Shown in pieces: positions 61,340 through 64,000 of a DNA stretch of 64,000 nucleotides; the stretch's first letter is position 1; each line of letters begins with the position of its first letter. Position numbers and translations under genes: made by a program. The stretch is from Bradyrhizobium iriomotense (GTDB lineage: Bacteria > Pseudomonadota > Alphaproteobacteria > Rhizobiales > Xanthobacteraceae), in the NCBI RefSeq assembly GCF_030160715.1, contig NZ_BSOW01000020.1:62001-126000 (forward strand). The letters run 5' to 3'. The notes beneath the pieces were generated by a model. That model had not been told where the DNA came from. It ran no database searches and saw only the letters and a list, made by a program, of their open reading frames with translations.

Positions 61340-62608
61340 ATGAGTGAAAGGCCGCCCATTTCGCCCCGAAGTCCGCGCGCTGCGCTGGAGCCTGAACAGG
61401 TCCCGCCGCCGCCGAAGCGGTCGGACCGCGCGCGCAATCCCTTCGTGGTGGTCGGCAACGCCATCATCACCATCCTCCTGATCGCGATGCTCGGGGCCGG
61501 CGCGGTCTATTATTACGGCCGGCAGGTGCTCGAGGCGTCGGGGCCGCTCCAGGAAGACAAGATCGTCAACATCCCCGCGCGTGCGGGCAAGCGCGACATC
61601 GCCGACACGCTGAACAAGGAAGGCGTCACCGACGTCAATCCCTGGATCTTCATCGCCAGCGTGTTCGCGCTGAAGGCAAGCTCGGACCTGAAGCCCGGCG
61701 AATATTCGTTCCAGAAGAACGCTTCCTTACGCGACGTCATCGCCACCATCGTCGAAGGCAAGGTGGTGCAGCATGCGGTGACGATTCCCGAAGGCCTGAC
61801 CTCCGAGCAGATCGTGGCGCGGCTGACGGACAACGATATCTTCACCGGCAGCGTGCGCGAAGTGCCGCGTGAGGGCACGCTGCTACCGGAGACCTACAAG
61901 TTCCCGCGCGGCACCACGCGCGAGCAGGTGGTCCAGCGCATGCAGCAGGCGCACAAGCGCGTGCTCGCGGAAATCTGGGAGCGCCGCAGCCAGGACATTC
62001 CGATCAAGACGCCGGAGCAGCTGGTGACGCTTGCCTCGATCGTCGAGAAGGAGACCGGCAAGCCCGACGAGCGCAGCCGGGTCGCGGCCGTGTTCGTCAA
62101 TCGCTTGAAGCAGAAGATCAAGCTGCAGTCCGATCCGACGATCATCTATGGTCTCGTCGGCGGCAAGGGCACGCTCGGCCGCCCGATCAAGCGCAGCGAG
62201 ATCACCCAGCCCTCGCCCTACAACACCTATGTGATCGACGGCCTGCCGCCGGGGCCGATCTCCAATCCCGGCCGTGCCTCGCTGGAGGCCGCTGCCAATC
62301 CGGCCCGCACCCGCGACCTCTATTTCGTCGCCGACGGCAGCGGCGGCCACGCCTTCACCGAGACCTACGACGCGCACCAGAAGAACGTCGCGAAACTGCG
62401 CGCGATGGAGAAGCAGATCCAGAACGACACGGTCGAGCCGGCCGATGACGCCCAGGCGCCGGCGGCGGCCGCGCCCGCCGACACCGCCCCGACCGCGACC
62501 ACCAAGCCGCCGGCCCAGCAGAAGAAGCCGCCCGCGACGCGCCCGGCCAATCCTGCCCCGGCCCGCCAGGGAGCCGCCCAACCTTCGCCGCCGGTTATCC
62601 AGCGCTAG
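61340..62608 (+). CDS. mltG: Endolytic transglycosylase MltG (YceG-like)
   Basis: A 422-residue membrane-anchored lytic transglycosylase that cuts nascent glycan strands. A Pro-rich cytoplasmic N-terminus is followed by a transmembrane helix (residues about 38-58, VVVGNAIITILLIAMLGAGA), a LysM-like region and the YceG domain with catalytic Glu in LASIVEKETGKPDERS. The last 70 residues are Pro/Ala-rich. ATG at 61340 gives the conserved N-terminus. In E. coli mltG also lies near fabF. Confidence 0.93.
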   Translation: MSERPPISPRSPRAALEPEQVPPPPKRSDRARNPFVVVGNAIITILLIAMLGAGAVYYYGRQVLEASGPLQEDKIVNIPARAGKRDIADTLNKEGVTDVNPWIFIASVFALKASSDLKPGEYSFQKNASLRDVIATIVEGKVVQHAVTIPEGLTSEQIVARLTDNDIFTGSVREVPREGTLLPETYKFPRGTTREQVVQRMQQAHKRVLAEIWERRSQDIPIKTPEQLVTLASIVEKETGKPDERSRVAAVFVNRLKQKIKLQSDPTIIYGLVGGKGTLGRPIKRSEITQPSPYNTYVIDGLPPGPISNPGRASLEAAANPARTRDLYFVADGSGGHAFTETYDAHQKNVAKLRAMEKQIQNDTVEPADDAQAPAAAAPADTAPTATTKPPAQQKKPPATRPANPAPARQGAAQPSPPVIQR

Positions 62609-62733
62609 GGCTGATCCGGACCCGCAGGGCCGACCTGCGGTGGTTACGGATTCCACTTTGCGGCAAAATAGTCTTAAGATTCGCGTGCCTTGATGGCCTT
62701 TGCGAATCTCATCTGTCCGGAGAAGTTGACCCG

Positions 62734-63621
62734 ATGGCGCTGTCGTCCATGACCGGCTTTGCCCGAAGCCACGGCGCAAGCGGGCCGTATACGTTCGAAT
62801 GGGAATTGAAATCGGTCAACGCCAAGGGCTTTGACCTGCGCGTGCGGCTGCCGCAGGGCTTTGACGAGCTCGAGGCCCACGCCAAGAAACGCGCCGGCGA
62901 GGTTTTGTCGCGCGGCACGGTCTACGCCAATCTCAACGTCAAGCGCACCAACGCCGCGGCGACCGTGCGGATCAACGAGGACGTGCTCTCAGCCGTGCTG
63001 AAGGCCGCCTCGCAGATAGCTGGCAAGGTCGACGCGGTGGCGCCGAGCATCGACGGCCTTTTGGCCATCAAGGGCGTCATCGAGGTCGCCGAGCCCGAAG
63101 GCAACGAGGACGAGGACAAGGCGGCGCGCACCGCTGCGGCCGAAGCCTTCGACAGGGCGCTCGCTGAGCTCGTCGACATGCGCAAGCGCGAGGGCACCTC
63201 GCTCGGCCAGATCCTGACCCAGCGCGTGGACGAGATCGAAGGCCTGGCGAAGAAGGCGGAAGCCGCACCCGGCCGCAAGCCGGAGGCGATCAAGGCGAAG
63301 CTCGCCGAGCAGATCGCGACGCTGCTCGACACCTCCGATCGCTTCGATTCCGATCGCCTGATGCAGGAAGCGATCCTGATCGCGACCAGGGCTGATATCC
63401 GCGAGGAGCTCGACCGCATCGCGTCCCATGTCGCGCAGGCGCGCGAGTTGATCGGCAAGGGCGGCTCGATCGGGCGCAAGCTCGATTTCCTGGCGCAGGA
63501 GTTTCACCGCGAGGTCAACACCTGCTGCTCAAAGTCGAACGACATCGAGCTGACCAATACGGGGCTCGCCATGAAGAACGTGGTCGAGCAGTTCCGCGAG
63601 CAGGTCCAGAATCTGGAGTGA
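62734..63621 (+). CDS. yicC: YicC/YloC family endoribonuclease
   Basis: A 295-residue YicC-family protein. It starts LSSMTGFARSHGASGPYTFE, has the family SVNAKGFDLRVRLP region and the C-terminal domain with GRKLDFLAQEFHREVNTCCS and KSNDIELTNTGLAMKNVVEQ. E. coli YicC is an endoribonuclease that lowers small RNA RyhB. The acidic Glu/His residues in that C-terminal block are the likely active site. It is followed by gmk after three bp, the conserved order. Confidence 0.94.
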   Translation: MALSSMTGFARSHGASGPYTFEWELKSVNAKGFDLRVRLPQGFDELEAHAKKRAGEVLSRGTVYANLNVKRTNAAATVRINEDVLSAVLKAASQIAGKVDAVAPSIDGLLAIKGVIEVAEPEGNEDEDKAARTAAAEAFDRALAELVDMRKREGTSLGQILTQRVDEIEGLAKKAEAAPGRKPEAIKAKLAEQIATLLDTSDRFDSDRLMQEAILIATRADIREELDRIASHVAQARELIGKGGSIGRKLDFLAQEFHREVNTCCSKSNDIELTNTGLAMKNVVEQFREQVQNLE

Positions 63622-63624
63622 TCG

Positions 63625-64000
63625 ATGACGACGGGCGGTCACGGATTTGACGGTGTCGAGCGGCGTGGACTGATGTTCGTGCTGTCCTCACCCTCGGGCG
63701 CGGGCAAGACGACGTTGTCGCGGATGTTGCTCGAGCGGGAGCCTGGCCTGAAGATGTCAGTGTCGGCGACCACGCGTCAGATGCGGCCGGGAGAGGTCGA
63801 CGGGCGCGATTATTTCTTCGTCGGCAAGCCCAGGTTCGAGACGATGGTGGAGCAGGGCGAACTGCTCGAATGGGCCACCGTATTTGACAATCTCTACGGG
63901 ACGCCGCGTGCTCCGGTGGAGTCGGCACTGTCGGCCGGGCAGGACGTGCTTTTCGACATCGACTGGCAGGGCACACAGCAACTGCACCAGAAAGCGAGCG
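63625..64000 (+). CDS. gmk: Guanylate kinase (C-terminal part outside window)
   Basis: The first 125 residues of guanylate kinase, which phosphorylates GMP to GDP. The P-loop SSPSGAGKTTLSRML, the GMP-binding region SVSATTRQMRPGEVDGRDYF and WATVFDNLYGTPRAPVE are present. It runs off the right edge. It starts three bases after yicC and shares its transcript. Confidence 0.95.
   Translation, partial: MTTGGHGFDGVERRGLMFVLSSPSGAGKTTLSRMLLEREPGLKMSVSATTRQMRPGEVDGRDYFFVGKPRFETMVEQGELLEWATVFDNLYGTPRAPVESALSAGQDVLFDIDWQGTQQLHQKAS

Overview
The window is GC-rich chromosomal DNA of an alphaproteobacterium, most likely Bradyrhizobium or a close relative in the Nitrobacteraceae. This is inferred from codon use, the adenylate-cyclase/TPR gene, the many branched-chain-amino-acid-type ABC genes, the typical rhizobial interspersed repeats (near 46066-46167) and the housekeeping gene order. 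No phage, plasmid, IS or CRISPR signature is seen. The sequence cuts a SWIM zinc-finger gene at the left edge and gmk at the right edge.

Layout. 1-11.5 kb is accessory/metabolic: a PadR regulator with a methyltransferase, an isochorismatase-like hydrolase opposite a LysR gene, a cyclase-TPR protein, an MFS transporter, an acetolactate-synthase-like operon, a Ser-rich protein and a broken serine hydrolase. 11.6-18.3 kb is an RNA-repair island: RtcB RNA ligase, a Ro60-type TROVE protein, and upstream of it on the same strand an array of tRNA-like RNA modules in permuted order (T-arm, closed acceptor stem, U-A, D-arm) alternating with a conserved hairpin. These look like bacterial Y RNAs. An ArsR-SRPBCC-DUF899 operon on the other strand separates rtcB from rsr. 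18.3-22.2 kb holds GST, TauE/TetR, CsaA and an ArsC-like protein.

22.2-26.9 kb is a complete livGFKHM-type ABC importer; a second orphan binding protein lies at 36.8-38.1 kb. 27.0-28.7 kb is the DUF47-pit phosphate operon behind a reversed Pho box. The next gene, gdx/sugE, sits behind a guanidine-II (mini-ykkC) riboswitch. 29-36.7 kb holds prfC, an NnrU protein, an acyl-CoA synthetase, a YfgM-like protein, a small lipoprotein and der.

38.3-64 kb is mostly core genome: purF-cvpA, radA, xthA, alr, dnaB, the rpsF-rpsR-DUF2232-rplI operon, a TetR-desaturase pair, a diguanylate cyclase, and the fatty-acid/cell-wall cluster fabD-fabG-acpP-fabF-mltG-yicC-gmk.

The most interesting element is the Ro/Y-RNA-like locus at 15.1-17.5 kb. 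Ro proteins are known to bind Y RNAs, and bacterial Y RNAs are known to mimic tRNA. Here two well-formed tRNA-like modules and four copies of the hairpin are arranged in tandem upstream of the Ro gene, behind a possible leader ORF and intrinsic terminator. All function calls are from reading the sequence; no database search was run.
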